Of a stretch of 64,000 nt of DNA, positions 44,242-53,859 are shown in pieces. The stretch covers positions 2,542,001 to 2,606,000 of the forward strand of contig NZ_CP032134.1 of the NCBI RefSeq assembly GCF_002165375.2, in the 5' to 3' direction. The position numbers and the translations under genes were made by a program. This DNA is from Acinetobacter chinensis (lineage in GTDB: Bacteria > Pseudomonadota > Gammaproteobacteria > Pseudomonadales > Moraxellaceae). Position 1 is the first letter of the stretch. Each line of letters begins with the position of its first letter. The notes beneath the pieces are model-generated. The model was given only the letters and a program-made list of their open reading frames with translations. It made no database searches and was not told where the DNA came from.

Positions 44242-46323
44242 TTACTTAATATATTCAAGCAGGTAACGCTGTGCATTGTGCAGTTTCTCACCTTCAGCCG
44301 GATGCGCACGCAGCCATGTACCATCACTCTGCAACAGCCACGCCTGCTGATTATCCTCAAGATACGTTAACAGTCCCTGTTGATAAATCCGTTTTTTCAA
44401 TGCCGGATCTTCAATCGGGAAGCAGGCTTCAACACGGTTAAACAGGTTTCGGTCCATCCAGTCAGCACTTGAACCATAGATGCGTTGATTACCGTTATTA
44501 CTGAAATAATATACACGGGTATGTTCAAGGAAACGTCCAACCACTGAACGTACCCGAATGTTTTCTGACAGACCCGGCAGACCTGGACGCAGACAGCAGA
44601 TTGAACGGATAATCAAGTCAATCTGTACCCCTGCCTGAGATGCTTCATACAGTTTATTAATCAGTTGCTGTTCTGTCAGTGCATTGACTTTCACAATAAT
44701 CTGAGCTTTTTTCCCTGCTTTAGCATTGGCAATTTCTTCATCAATATAATTGATCAGCTGAGCATGCAGCGTAAATGGAGCATGCAGCAGTTTCTTCAGT
44801 TTTGCCATTTTGCCCATTCCAGTCAGTTCCTGGAAAATACGGTGTACATCCTCACATAGCTCTTTGTCTGTGGTTAACAGACCATAGTCCGTATAGATAC
44901 GGGCATTGCCTGCATGGTAGTTCCCTGTTCCAAGATGGACATAACGGATAAGTTTATTATTTTCACGACGGACAACCAGGATCATTTTGGCATGTGTTTT
45001 GTAGCCCACAATGCCATAAACCACAACTGCACCGGCTTCCTGCAAAACATTAGCAACCGCAATATTTGACTCTTCATCAAAACGTGCCCGCAACTCAATG
45101 ACAGCCGTGACTTCTTTACCATTACGGGCTGCTTCTGCAAGTACCTGTACAATTTCAGAGTCAGCACCACTACGGTACAGCGTCTGTTTAATTGCAAGCA
45201 CCTGTGGATCACGCGCAGCTTCACGCAGCAGATTAATCACAGGAGCGAAAGATTCAAAGGGATGGTGCAGTAAAATATCCTGCTTCTGCATCGCTGAAAA
45301 AATATTTTCAGATTTTTTCAGTACTTTGGGAATAATCGGTGTATGTGAGTCATAACGCAAATGAGGACGCTTAAAATTTGACAGCAAACGGGCAAGATTG
45401 ACAGGACCATCCACTTTATAAAGCTGTTCTTCGTCTAGATCAAACTCATCCAGCAGATAATCATAAATATGCTTTGGACAGTTTTCAGTCACTTCCAGAC
45501 GCACAGCACGACCAAAACGTCTTGAGTTCAGCTCACCTTTCAGAGCTATCGCGAGGTCTTCAACATCTTCATTCAAAGCAAGATCAGCATTTCGGGTCAC
45601 CCTGAACTGATAACAACCCGTTGCTGTCATACCAGGGAACAGATCAGAAACGTGTTCATGAATAATCGCAGAAAGCATGACATGGTGTTCTTTACCTGCT
45701 GTCAGCTCATCAGGTAAACGTACAACCCGTGGCAAAGAACGCGGCGCTGGAACAACAGCCAGATCAATCTGACGACCAAATGCATCCTTACCTTCCAGTG
45801 TAATGATAAAGTTCAGACTTTTATTGACCAGTCTTGGAAATGGATGGGCTGGATCAAGACTGATCGGTGTCAGTACAGGAGCAACCTGTTCCTGGAAATA
45901 TTTTTTCACCCAGGAGGACTGCGCAGGTGTCAGTTCACCGCGACGTAAAAAGCAGATATCTTCTTCGCGCAGTTTTGGCAGAATTTCTTCATTTAAAATA
46001 CGGTACTGTCTTTCTATAGCAGCATGAGCTGTCTGAGAAACCTGATCAAGTACCTGTTTAGGTGTCAGACCGTCAGGGCTTCGGCTTTCATTGCCCAGAT
46101 CAAGCTGTTCCATCATACCCGCTACACGGATTTCAAAAAATTCATCCAGGTTTCTGGAAAAAATAAGCAGAAAATTCATGCGTTCGAGTAAGGGATGCAA
46201 TGGATCAACAGCCTGTTCCAGCACCCGCAGATGGAAGTCAAGAATTGACAGCTCACGGTTGATGTAACGGTCGTTATAAGCGTATTCAATTGGTGCAGGA
46301 GTTATGTCAGCTGCCGTATTCAT
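44242..46323 (-). CDS. ppk1: polyphosphate kinase 1
   Basis: The 693-residue enzyme polymerises the terminal phosphate of ATP into polyphosphate. The N-terminal domain starts with YINRELSILDFHLRVLEQA; the two conserved catalytic histidines are in GYKTHAKMILVV and FLEHTRVYYF; RYVHLGTGNYHAGNARIYTDYGLL and IYGSSADWMDRNLFNRVE are further family blocks. Length agrees with known PPK1 proteins. It is transcribed alone, convergent with the response regulator gene. Confidence 0.97.
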   Translation of the reverse strand: MNTAADITPAPIEYAYNDRYINRELSILDFHLRVLEQAVDPLHPLLERMNFLLIFSRNLDEFFEIRVAGMMEQLDLGNESRSPDGLTPKQVLDQVSQTAHAAIERQYRILNEEILPKLREEDICFLRRGELTPAQSSWVKKYFQEQVAPVLTPISLDPAHPFPRLVNKSLNFIITLEGKDAFGRQIDLAVVPAPRSLPRVVRLPDELTAGKEHHVMLSAIIHEHVSDLFPGMTATGCYQFRVTRNADLALNEDVEDLAIALKGELNSRRFGRAVRLEVTENCPKHIYDYLLDEFDLDEEQLYKVDGPVNLARLLSNFKRPHLRYDSHTPIIPKVLKKSENIFSAMQKQDILLHHPFESFAPVINLLREAARDPQVLAIKQTLYRSGADSEIVQVLAEAARNGKEVTAVIELRARFDEESNIAVANVLQEAGAVVVYGIVGYKTHAKMILVVRRENNKLIRYVHLGTGNYHAGNARIYTDYGLLTTDKELCEDVHRIFQELTGMGKMAKLKKLLHAPFTLHAQLINYIDEEIANAKAGKKAQIIVKVNALTEQQLINKLYEASQAGVQIDLIIRSICCLRPGLPGLSENIRVRSVVGRFLEHTRVYYFSNNGNQRIYGSSADWMDRNLFNRVEACFPIEDPALKKRIYQQGLLTYLEDNQQAWLLQSDGTWLRAHPAEGEKLHNAQRYLLEYIK

Positions 46324-46391
46324 ATCAAACCTATATTTTTCTAAGTATGTGCCAATGTTCTAAGTATGCTTCAAATTTATGACAATTTCAT

Positions 46392-46420
46392 AAAAAAAAG
46401 CCCGACATGCGAGCTTTTTT
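46392..46420 (-). terminator. terminator of mtgA
   Basis: An A run followed by AAAGC, an imperfect GC-rich stem and GCTTTTTT. Read leftward it has a good T tail and lies 13 bases past the mtgA stop. Confidence 0.7.
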
Positions 46421-46432
46421 AAAGTTTTCATT

Positions 46433-47107
46433 TCAGGGGATATGACTGTAGCGCATATACTTCTGAATCATACGCTTACGATAATTCAGTTTTCTGTCAT
46501 TGCGGTTGTTCTTATAATATTTAGGGTTTGGTAAAACTGCCGCCAGAAATGCTGCCTGTTCACGGCTCATACTTCTGGAACTTTTGCCAAAATAGTACTG
46601 TGAAGCAGCTTCAACACCATAAATATTTTCACCAAACTCTACAGAGTTGAGATAGACCTCAAGAATACGTTCCTTCGACCACATTCTTTCCATCATCCAC
46701 GTCGCTATGGCTTCCTGCCCTTTGCGGATAAAAGAACGTTTATTATATAAAAACAGGTTCTTTGCCAGCTGCTGAGAAATAGTTGAGCCACCTGCCACGA
46801 CCTTTCCTTTGTCTTTATTACGCTCCATGGCGAACTTCATTCCATCCCAATCAAAACCTTTGTGCTGCAGGAACTTCCCGTCTTCAGCCGCTACAACTGC
46901 ATGTTTGAAATATGGACTGATCTGATCATAGTCCCGCCATTCATGTTTAATCGGTTCAGAGGGGTCTGACCAGTAATCCAGACGCATCATCATGGTACTT
47001 TCTACCGGATGTGTCCGCCACCAGGCAAGACTTGCAAATATCCACAACTGAACCACTAAAAACAGGCTGAACAGAATCAGCAAAGTGCGAACAATAAATG
47101 TCTTCAT
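46433..47107 (-). CDS. mtgA: monofunctional biosynthetic peptidoglycan transglycosylase
   Basis: The 224-residue GT51 enzyme polymerises lipid II into glycan strands. One N-terminal membrane anchor (residues about 5-28) is followed by the catalytic domain with VVAAEDGKFLQHKGFDW (catalytic Glu), GGSTISQQLAKNL and ILEVYLNSVEFG. There is no transpeptidase domain, which distinguishes it from class A penicillin-binding proteins. Confidence 0.96.
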   Translation of the reverse strand: MKTFIVRTLLILFSLFLVVQLWIFASLAWWRTHPVESTMMMRLDYWSDPSEPIKHEWRDYDQISPYFKHAVVAAEDGKFLQHKGFDWDGMKFAMERNKDKGKVVAGGSTISQQLAKNLFLYNKRSFIRKGQEAIATWMMERMWSKERILEVYLNSVEFGENIYGVEAASQYYFGKSSRSMSREQAAFLAAVLPNPKYYKNNRNDRKLNYRKRMIQKYMRYSHIP

Positions 47108-47185
47108 GTCTGATTACTGCTCCTGGTTTTATAAATTTTCATGCTAAGCTGAGTGCAAAGTTCTTTATATTGATAAAAGAATAAC

Positions 47186-47989
47186 ATGTCTGATCTTTCT
47201 TCTCCGCCCATACAAAGCAAATCCAGTATTCATTTATGGTGGATCACTGCACTACTGATTGCTGTAAATACAGGTCTGTTTACCTGGCAGGTCATTACAG
47301 GAATGGACATCAGTAATCCATCTACAGTCGATGCAATCCGCTGGGGTGCTGATTATGCACCTTTAACCTATCTTGCGGAACCCTGGCGGCTTTTCAGCAG
47401 TATGTTTTTCCATTTCGGCATGATTCATCTGATGCTGAACATGTGGGCATTGTATATTTTTGGCAGTGTAGCAGAACAGATGTTTGGTCGCTTTTACTTC
47501 AGTATTCTTTATCTGCTGGCGGGTTTAACAGGAAGTCTACTGAGTGGTTATGTCTCCATTCAGGACTCTTATGAGCTGATCAGAACAGGTATACCCACTC
47601 AAAGTCTGTTACCGAGTGTGGGTGCGGGTGCATCTGGTGCAGTCATGGGACTGGGTGCTGCGCTGACCGTTCTGTCTTTATTTCCGATGTTACCAGGACA
47701 ACGTTTTGTACTGGATAAAAAAACATTACTCATGGTGATGGGTATAAACCTTGCCATGGGTTTTATGATCAGTGGCATCAACAATGCAGCGCATATTGGT
47801 GGCATGATCATGGGTGCTCTGCTTACACTGATCTGGTATGCCGGTCAGAAATATGGAAAAAATGGTTTGAGCCAGATCGCTGGAGCTGTACTTGGTACTG
47901 GACTGTGCATTCTTTTTTATCAGTACTGCATGCAGCAGGTTCAGGCTATCAGCCCTTTGTGGCAAGGACTGATAGAGTGGATAAAATGA
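47186..47989 (+). CDS. rhomboid family intramembrane serine protease
   Basis: The 267-residue membrane protein has about seven hydrophobic segments. The catalytic Ser is in GAGASGAVMGL and the partner His is in NNAAHIGGMIMGAL. The region HFGMIHLMLNMWALYIFG, with the oxyanion-side His and Asn, is also typical. Rhomboids cleave membrane-spanning substrates; the target is unknown. The gene is divergent from mtgA and convergent with the FtsX-type permease gene, with only 8 bases between the two stops. Confidence 0.93.
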   Translation: MSDLSSPPIQSKSSIHLWWITALLIAVNTGLFTWQVITGMDISNPSTVDAIRWGADYAPLTYLAEPWRLFSSMFFHFGMIHLMLNMWALYIFGSVAEQMFGRFYFSILYLLAGLTGSLLSGYVSIQDSYELIRTGIPTQSLLPSVGAGASGAVMGLGAALTVLSLFPMLPGQRFVLDKKTLLMVMGINLAMGFMISGINNAAHIGGMIMGALLTLIWYAGQKYGKNGLSQIAGAVLGTGLCILFYQYCMQQVQAISPLWQGLIEWIK

Positions 47990-48011
47990 ATCAGTCTTTA
48001 CTGATTCATTT
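47984..48011. terminator. bidirectional hairpin spanning two convergent stop codons
   Basis: AAATGAATCAGT and ACTGATTCATTT are exact 12-base arms with a CTTT loop. They cover the stop of the rhomboid gene and of the facing permease gene. Confidence 0.65.
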
Positions 48012-50481
48012 CCCTTAAACTCTGTAAGGGTGGAATTTCACTGAGATAACTGAGTCGGTAACGCCCGATCAGTGCACAAAGTAAAGTCATCAATACAGGT
48101 AAAACCAGCCAGATTTGCAGATGTGGCTGAATCATCAGATCCATTTTATAACTGGCAACAGCACTGATCATTTCAGCAAAAACGCAGGCAACCACACCTG
48201 CCATCAGACCAATAAAACCGATTTCCAGGCTCATCATTCCTTTCAGCTTCTGCTTTGAACTGCCAAATGACCTTAACAGCGCCACTTCTTTTTTACGTTC
48301 ATCCATCAGCAGATTCAGACAGGCTATCAGCACAAGTAAACCAGAAATACTGACCAGTACAGCAAGAATCGTCACAATCTGAACCAGCACATTCATAATC
48401 CGTTTGACTTCATCAAGTATTGCACTGACATCAATAAATACGGTGCTGGAAAACTGCTGTACCAGTGAAATCAGTTTCGGTTTATCTGCATCAGGGATGT
48501 AAAAACTGCCCAGATAACTTCCTGCATTTTCATCAAAGGTTGCTGGTGAAAAAATAAAGAAGAAATTAGGACTGAAACTTTCCCATTCGACGTTACGGAA
48601 ATTGACCACTTTAGCGGTAAAATTTCCTTCAGGAATGCTGAAAGTCAGACGGTCTCCAAGATGAATCCCCAGTTCCTGTGCAATTTTACTTTCTACCGAA
48701 ACCTCGCCTGTCTGCCCTAAATGAGCATTGCCCTTCATAATCACATTATCAGAAGGATAGACCTCAGACTGTGTCAGATTCAGTTCACGGCGCAGCGCAT
48801 TATTATTTCCAATGAGCTCATCTGAAAAAGGCAGATCATTTTTAGCATTCAACCGCCCACGGATATTGGGATAAAGCGGAGTACCCTGCCATCCATGCTG
48901 TTCCAGCTGCTGCTTAAATTCAGGCATGTCAAAGGGAGGCAAACCATACACAAACTGATTGGGTGTACCGACAGGTAACTGTTGCTGCCAGCGTTCGAGT
49001 AAATCTGTTCTTAATACAGCCAGTACAGCGATCAGACTCAGTCCCAGTGCAAGTGCTGTGACCTGGAATGCCGTCATATAAGGTGTACGGACATAAGCAG
49101 AAACCGACCATTTCATCTGTCTGATCAGCTTCAGTCCCGCCCACACCACCAGGTACAATACACAGCATAACAGCAGTACAGCGCCACAGATCCATAGACT
49201 TAAACTGATATTTTCAGTCAGTAACATACAGAAAAGCACCAGACTGATCAGCCCTGAACTAAGCATGAACAAAACTGAACGGAGTGATTTTTCCTGCTGC
49301 CGGATGACCCGGACTGGTGGGGTGTTGAGCAGTTGCCAGAGTGCAGGTAATACAAAGCCCAGCAGAACAACGGTACAGGTAAAAAATGCCACAGGCAAAG
49401 GTCCTGCTAGCATACTCAGCACAGAAAAATGAATCTGAAGATGAGGGATTAACTGCAGCATTAACTGTAACAGACCATATCCCAGCGCAACGCCAAGCAA
49501 TGTACCAATCAGCATGGAAATGACCAGCATAAAGCCCAGCAGTCCCAGATATGCCCATAAAATCTGACGACGGGCAGCACCACAACAGCGTAACAGCGCA
49601 ATATGGTCCTGATTCTGCTGAACATAACGCTGACTGCTTAAAGCAATCGCAAGACCGCACAGCAGTATGGTCAGAATATTTGCCAGCTGTAAAAATGTAT
49701 CCAGGTTAGCTATGGGCTTCATCAGGCGGGTATTTCCCTCTCCTGCATTGCGCAGTTTCAACCCACCCTGTTCTTCTGCCTGCTCATTCGGCTTTGTCTT
49801 TTGTTGATCTGCCTGCAGGTGCTGCTGTTTTTTAAAATTCTGCTCATAAGTCTGAGTCTGCACAGGTGTTCCTGACATGAGTAAACGATAGTCAATCCGT
49901 GACCCGACCTGTACAGCATTGGTCTTTGCAACATCTGAGCGTGAAATAATCACAGTTGGTGAGAACCCTGAAAATCCAAGTTCCTGATTGGAATCACGCT
50001 GAATTTCAGCAGAAACCTTAAACTGTCCATCTGCAAGGAAAATCTGCTCCCCAGGCTTTACATGCAGCAGTTGCATTGCTCGTGGACTGAGCCATGCCTC
50101 GCCTGGCTTAAGTCTGGTTGCAACTGGCGTGACCTGGATGTCACCACGCAAAGGGAAATGCTGATCCACTGCTTTGACATTGACCATCACAAACTGTTGC
50201 GATGTTCGTGCCATCGTACCAAACATGGTTACTTCAGACGTTTTCAGCCCTGCCTGCTGAGCCTGATTTTTCCATTTACTGTCCAGTGGTTTACTGTCGC
50301 TGAGTACCAGATCCGCTGCCAGCATTTCTGCCGCCTGTAAAGCAACAGCATTCTGAATCTGTTCATTACTGAATTTGAGTGCTGTGGTCGCGCTGATTGC
50401 CAGTGTTAAAGCAATCATCAAGAGGTAAATACCGGTACTTCTTAAACTCTGCGTCAGTAAAGGTTTAAATAAATGATTCAT
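47998..50481 (-). CDS. ABC transporter permease, FtsX-like (YbbP type)
   Basis: The 827-residue protein has an N-terminal anchor, a large periplasmic region, a first FtsX-like group of four membrane segments around residues 260-400, a central pair, a second periplasmic region, and a last FtsX group at the C-terminus (VQIVTILAVLVSISGLLVLIACLNLLMDERKKEVALLRSFG). Relatives in E. coli (YbbP) lie beside ybbA and tesA, as here. The substrate is unproven; lipid- or lipoprotein-related handling is suspected from homology to LolCDE and MacB-like systems. It follows the ATPase gene by 13 bases. Confidence 0.92.
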   Translation of the reverse strand: MNHLFKPLLTQSLRSTGIYLLMIALTLAISATTALKFSNEQIQNAVALQAAEMLAADLVLSDSKPLDSKWKNQAQQAGLKTSEVTMFGTMARTSQQFVMVNVKAVDQHFPLRGDIQVTPVATRLKPGEAWLSPRAMQLLHVKPGEQIFLADGQFKVSAEIQRDSNQELGFSGFSPTVIISRSDVAKTNAVQVGSRIDYRLLMSGTPVQTQTYEQNFKKQQHLQADQQKTKPNEQAEEQGGLKLRNAGEGNTRLMKPIANLDTFLQLANILTILLCGLAIALSSQRYVQQNQDHIALLRCCGAARRQILWAYLGLLGFMLVISMLIGTLLGVALGYGLLQLMLQLIPHLQIHFSVLSMLAGPLPVAFFTCTVVLLGFVLPALWQLLNTPPVRVIRQQEKSLRSVLFMLSSGLISLVLFCMLLTENISLSLWICGAVLLLCCVLYLVVWAGLKLIRQMKWSVSAYVRTPYMTAFQVTALALGLSLIAVLAVLRTDLLERWQQQLPVGTPNQFVYGLPPFDMPEFKQQLEQHGWQGTPLYPNIRGRLNAKNDLPFSDELIGNNNALRRELNLTQSEVYPSDNVIMKGNAHLGQTGEVSVESKIAQELGIHLGDRLTFSIPEGNFTAKVVNFRNVEWESFSPNFFFIFSPATFDENAGSYLGSFYIPDADKPKLISLVQQFSSTVFIDVSAILDEVKRIMNVLVQIVTILAVLVSISGLLVLIACLNLLMDERKKEVALLRSFGSSKQKLKGMMSLEIGFIGLMAGVVACVFAEMISAVASYKMDLMIQPHLQIWLVLPVLMTLLCALIGRYRLSYLSEIPPLQSLREMNQ

Positions 50482-50494
50482 TCTGACCTGCCCT

Positions 50495-51187
50495 TTACTG
50501 CATCTGCTCGGTTAACTGTCCGCCACTCAGTACAAAATGCCGCTGACATTTTTTTGCCAGCTGCTGATCATGTGTCACCAGAATCAATGTTGTCCCCATT
50601 TCCTTATTCAGTCTGAACAGCAGTTCTTCAATTTCAAGAGCTGTAGCACTGTCCAGATTACCAGTAGGCTCATCTGCAAAAATAATCTGAGGTTCACTGA
50701 TCAGTGCCCTGGCAATTGCAACCCGTTGCTGCTCCCCGCCTGACAGGACTTTGGGTGTCTGCCACGCCTGTTGTTCCAGTCCTACTTTCGTCAGTAACTG
50801 CAGGGCTTTCTGCTCAGCCTGCCTGAAATTGAAACCCGGTTTAAGGCGCAAAGGTAGCAGTACATTTTCCACAGCACTCAGATGAGGCAACAACTGAAAA
50901 GACTGAAATACAAAACCAATATGATTCAGGCGCACCAAAGCCCGCTGTTCCTCATTCAGTTCAGAAACAGACTCACCACAGACCACAAGCTGACCAGAAC
51001 CAGCCTGATCCAGCGTTGCAAGTATTCCCAGCAATGTTGACTTTCCAGAACCTGAACGCCCCGTAATCGCAACCTGCTCGCCAGAAAATATTTCGAGGTT
51101 AATATTTTCAAAAACAATCAGTTCTTTTTGAGGGAGCTTAATCTTCTGGCTAAGTTGCTGTGCAGAAATAATTGCTTGTGGCATCAT
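50495..51187 (-). CDS. ABC transporter ATPase (YbbA type)
   Basis: A 230-residue ATPase of the LolD/MacB class. Walker A is GRSGSGKST near residue 49, the signature is LSGGEQQRVAIARAL, Walker B is IIFADEPTGNLD, and the switch His is in LVTHD. It pairs with the following FtsX-type permease. The start is one of two adjacent ATGs (51187 or 51184); the frame runs on to 51241, but that would invade the tesA start region. It diverges from tesA with 33 bases between starts. Confidence 0.94.
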   Translation of the reverse strand: MMPQAIISAQQLSQKIKLPQKELIVFENINLEIFSGEQVAITGRSGSGKSTLLGILATLDQAGSGQLVVCGESVSELNEEQRALVRLNHIGFVFQSFQLLPHLSAVENVLLPLRLKPGFNFRQAEQKALQLLTKVGLEQQAWQTPKVLSGGEQQRVAIARALISEPQIIFADEPTGNLDSATALEIEELLFRLNKEMGTTLILVTHDQQLAKKCQRHFVLSGGQLTEQMQ

Positions 51188-51220
51188 GAAAACATTACTC
51201 AAACTGTTAAAAATGTCGGT

Positions 51221-51847
51221 ATGCAAAAAAAATCTCTGCACTACGTTGTCTTTGTGACTTTCTGCTCAGTACTGTTGATGACTCCCGCAATGGTTTATGC
51301 AAAAACCATCATGATTCTGGGGGACAGCCTAAGTGCAAGTTATGGCATTCAGCAAGGTCAGGGTTGGGTCAGTCTGTTACAGAAACGTCTTGACCAACAG
51401 TATCCGAAAGCACACAAAGTGGTCAATGCCAGTGTCAGTGGAGAAACCACCAGTGGAGCACTCGCCAGACTGCCAAAACTGTTACAGACACATAAGCCTG
51501 ATATTGTGGTGATTGAACTGGGGGGAAATGATGGATTACGTGGTCAGCCACCACAGATGATTCAAAAAAATCTGACACAGCTCGTCCTCAGAAGTCAGCA
51601 GAGTAAAGCCCATGTTTTATTGTTTGGAATGAAAATTCCACCGAATTATGGCACTGCCTACAGTCAGGCATTTGAAAATAACTACAGAACCGTCAGCCAG
51701 CAATACAAAATCAAACTTCTGCCCTTTTTTATGCAGAATGTTGCTGGACACAGCCATCTGATGCAGAAAGATCAGATTCACCCCAATGCAGCTGCTCAGA
51801 AAATACTGCTGGATAATGCCTTTCCATACATTAAAGGCGCTTTATAG
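51221..51847 (+). CDS. tesA: acyl-CoA thioesterase I / lysophospholipase, SGNH hydrolase
   Basis: The 208-residue exported esterase has a signal peptide (KKSLHYVVFVTFCSVLLMTPAMVYA) and the four SGNH blocks: GDSLSASYG (catalytic Ser), SGETTSGA, LGGNDGLRG and DQIHPNAAAQ (Asp and His). I start at 51221 because this gives a proper signal peptide; the frame runs back to 51128 over the ybbA start. Order relative to the ABC genes matches E. coli tesA-ybbA-ybbP. Confidence 0.95.
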   Translation: MQKKSLHYVVFVTFCSVLLMTPAMVYAKTIMILGDSLSASYGIQQGQGWVSLLQKRLDQQYPKAHKVVNASVSGETTSGALARLPKLLQTHKPDIVVIELGGNDGLRGQPPQMIQKNLTQLVLRSQQSKAHVLLFGMKIPPNYGTAYSQAFENNYRTVSQQYKIKLLPFFMQNVAGHSHLMQKDQIHPNAAAQKILLDNAFPYIKGAL

Positions 51848-51859
51848 AGCGCCTTTAAT
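51830..51859 (+). terminator. hairpin over the tesA stop codon
   Basis: ATTAAAGGCGCT and AGCGCCTTTAAT are exact 12-base arms with a 6-base loop containing the stop codon. There is no long T run, so strength is uncertain; it may serve both convergent genes. Confidence 0.55.
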
Positions 51860-51886
51860 CAAAACAGTCTGTCTCACACTGTCTGT

Positions 51887-52507
51887 TTAAAAGTCATAGA
51901 ACAGTACTTCACCTGTTTCCAGGGAATACTCTGCACCGACAACTTTCAGTTTGCCCTGTTCAATCAGGTTTTCCAGTACAGCAGAACCATGACGCAACTG
52001 ATTCACAGAAGCAAAGACATTGGACTTCACTGCATGCATGGAAAGTTTTTCGAGATCATCTTTCAGCTCAGTCTGCAGCAGAATCTCCACAGATGGACGA
52101 ACGCGGTTCACAATGGACATCAGATTTGCAGAAGATGGTGTTTCTGGATTTTTCAGAGCCTTGATGGTTGAACTGATTGCACCACAGTGAGTATGCCCAA
52201 GTACGACCACAATTGGACAACCAAAGCTTTCAGCAGCAAATTCCACACTGCCGACCTGAGATGGTGCAACAATATTACCTGCAACACGGATCACAAACAG
52301 GTCACCAAAGCCCTGGTCAAAAACCATTTCTGCCGGTACACGTGAATCTGAACATCCAAGAATAATCGCAAACGGTTCCTGGCTGCCGACCATCTCATTG
52401 CGCTGCTGATGTGTCAGGAACTTTGAAGAATTGGTTTCTTCTTTGGCAAAGCGGAGATTACCCTGTTTCAGACGTTCCAGTGCTTCTTCAGCTGTAAGCA
52501 TGCTCAT
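51887..52507 (-). CDS. beta-class carbonic anhydrase
   Basis: The 206-residue enzyme interconverts CO2 and bicarbonate. The zinc ligands are in CSDSRVP (Cys, with the Asp-Arg dyad) and GHTHCGA (His and Cys). The stretch FVIRVAGNIV follows the first motif as in the family. No signal peptide, so it is cytoplasmic. It is transcribed alone, convergent with tesA. Confidence 0.95.
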   Translation of the reverse strand: MSMLTAEEALERLKQGNLRFAKEETNSSKFLTHQQRNEMVGSQEPFAIILGCSDSRVPAEMVFDQGFGDLFVIRVAGNIVAPSQVGSVEFAAESFGCPIVVVLGHTHCGAISSTIKALKNPETPSSANLMSIVNRVRPSVEILLQTELKDDLEKLSMHAVKSNVFASVNQLRHGSAVLENLIEQGKLKVVGAEYSLETGEVLFYDF

Positions 52508-52683
52508 TTGTTCCTTATGTGAAGTTGCAATATTTTAATCCTGTATATATTGAATGTCACTTGCAAAAAAGAATAGCTGCACATTTTTTAAAGCAGAAAA
52601 AAATCCTGAGTAATTTCACTGGGTATTCTTTACTCACATCACATAAAAATATATTAAATATGAATCAGTTCAAAAAAATAAAA

Positions 52684-52711
52684 GTGACATTCCCTGGAGA
52701 GTATTTAAAAT
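52684..52711 (+). promoter_or_regulatory. candidate promoter of the lipase gene
   Basis: GTGACA at 52684-52689 and TAAAAT at 52706-52711 are 16 bases apart, about 90 bases before the start codon. The match is moderate. Confidence 0.35.
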
Positions 52712-52798
52712 AATCCTATACTTCATATCTGCCTCAGACCCGTTTCAGCCTGATCAGAATTGCTTAATCACATCACGGTTATCAGTCTTCAAGGATGA

Positions 52799-53845
52799 AT
52801 GCCTATGCCTCAGTTACGAAAATCCATCTTACGACCTCTGATTGTAGCTCTGGCAGCACTGACATCTTTTACAGGCAGTTTATGTCAGGCGGCTAAAACC
52901 GAATCAAAATCATCCTCAAAATATTCCTATGTCACGCTGCAGAATTATCTGACCCAGCAAAGAGCAGCAGCTGGACTGAAATCCAGAACACTTAAAGTTG
53001 GAGATGTGACCTGGACATACAGCGAAGGTGGATCGGCACAGAACCCTCCAGTTCTACTGATTCATGGTCTGGCGGGAAACCGTGATAACTGGAACCGTGT
53101 CGCACAGTTCCTGACACCTTACTATCATGTCATTATCCCTGACCTGCCTGCCAGTGGCGAAACACATATTCCTGCCAACTTTGATGTTTCCGTACCCAAT
53201 GTCACCCAGCAGCTGAGACAGTTTGCTGAAGTACTGAACATTACTGAAAAACTGAATCTTGCCGGTCATTCACTGGGCGGTTCTATCGCTACAGTTTATG
53301 CAGCGCAGTATCCTTTTGACACACAGAGTCTGTTCCTGCTGAACAGTGCAGGTATTTACAGAAATGCATCGACCAAATACGCAAAGAATCCGGATATTTT
53401 AAAAAATCTGATTGTTTCAAGACCCGGTGACCTGGATGACGTACTGAGTACCATTATGCTGAATCCACCATCCGTTCCTTATGCACTCAAAAAGGCTCAG
53501 GAAAACATACTGATTTCCCAGGCAGATCAGACCCGTAAAGTGATTGATCAGGTCGTTGCCCTGAATAAAATCTACACCCCTGAATCATTTGCCCGCCTGA
53601 CCTCTGCTGTTGAAGCACCTACACTGATTTTATGGGGCAAACAGGATAAAATTATCAATGTTGAGGCAGCAGAAGAATTAAAATCACTGTTGAAACGTGC
53701 TGAAGCACCTGTCATCCTTAACAATGTAGGTCATGTCCCGATGCTGGAAGCAGACCGGCTGGTTGCTCAGCATTATCTGCCATTTCTTACACGCACACAG
53801 CAAATGAAAAACCCTTTGGCAGATAAACTTATTCCTCTTAATTAG
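52799..53845 (+). CDS. secreted alpha/beta hydrolase, lipase-like
   Basis: The 348-residue protein has a signal peptide (basic start, then PLIVALAALTSFTGSLCQA) and an alpha/beta-hydrolase fold. The oxyanion region is LLIHGLAGNRDNWN, the nucleophile elbow is GHSLGGS (Ser near residue 159), the acid is in LWGKQDKI, and the His in NVGHVPMLE. This pattern resembles lipases of Moraxella and Psychrobacter. AAGGA lies 4 bases before the ATG. The next gene starts 14 bases after its stop and is probably co-transcribed. Confidence 0.88.
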   Translation: MPMPQLRKSILRPLIVALAALTSFTGSLCQAAKTESKSSSKYSYVTLQNYLTQQRAAAGLKSRTLKVGDVTWTYSEGGSAQNPPVLLIHGLAGNRDNWNRVAQFLTPYYHVIIPDLPASGETHIPANFDVSVPNVTQQLRQFAEVLNITEKLNLAGHSLGGSIATVYAAQYPFDTQSLFLLNSAGIYRNASTKYAKNPDILKNLIVSRPGDLDDVLSTIMLNPPSVPYALKKAQENILISQADQTRKVIDQVVALNKIYTPESFARLTSAVEAPTLILWGKQDKIINVEAAEELKSLLKRAEAPVILNNVGHVPMLEADRLVAQHYLPFLTRTQQMKNPLADKLIPLN

Positions 53846-53859
53846 GTCAGTCACAGTGT

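Noticed and set aside
52519..52713. 64-codon rightward frame between the carbonic anhydrase and lipase genes
   Set aside because: No ribosome binding site, unusual composition, and it covers the likely lipase promoter.
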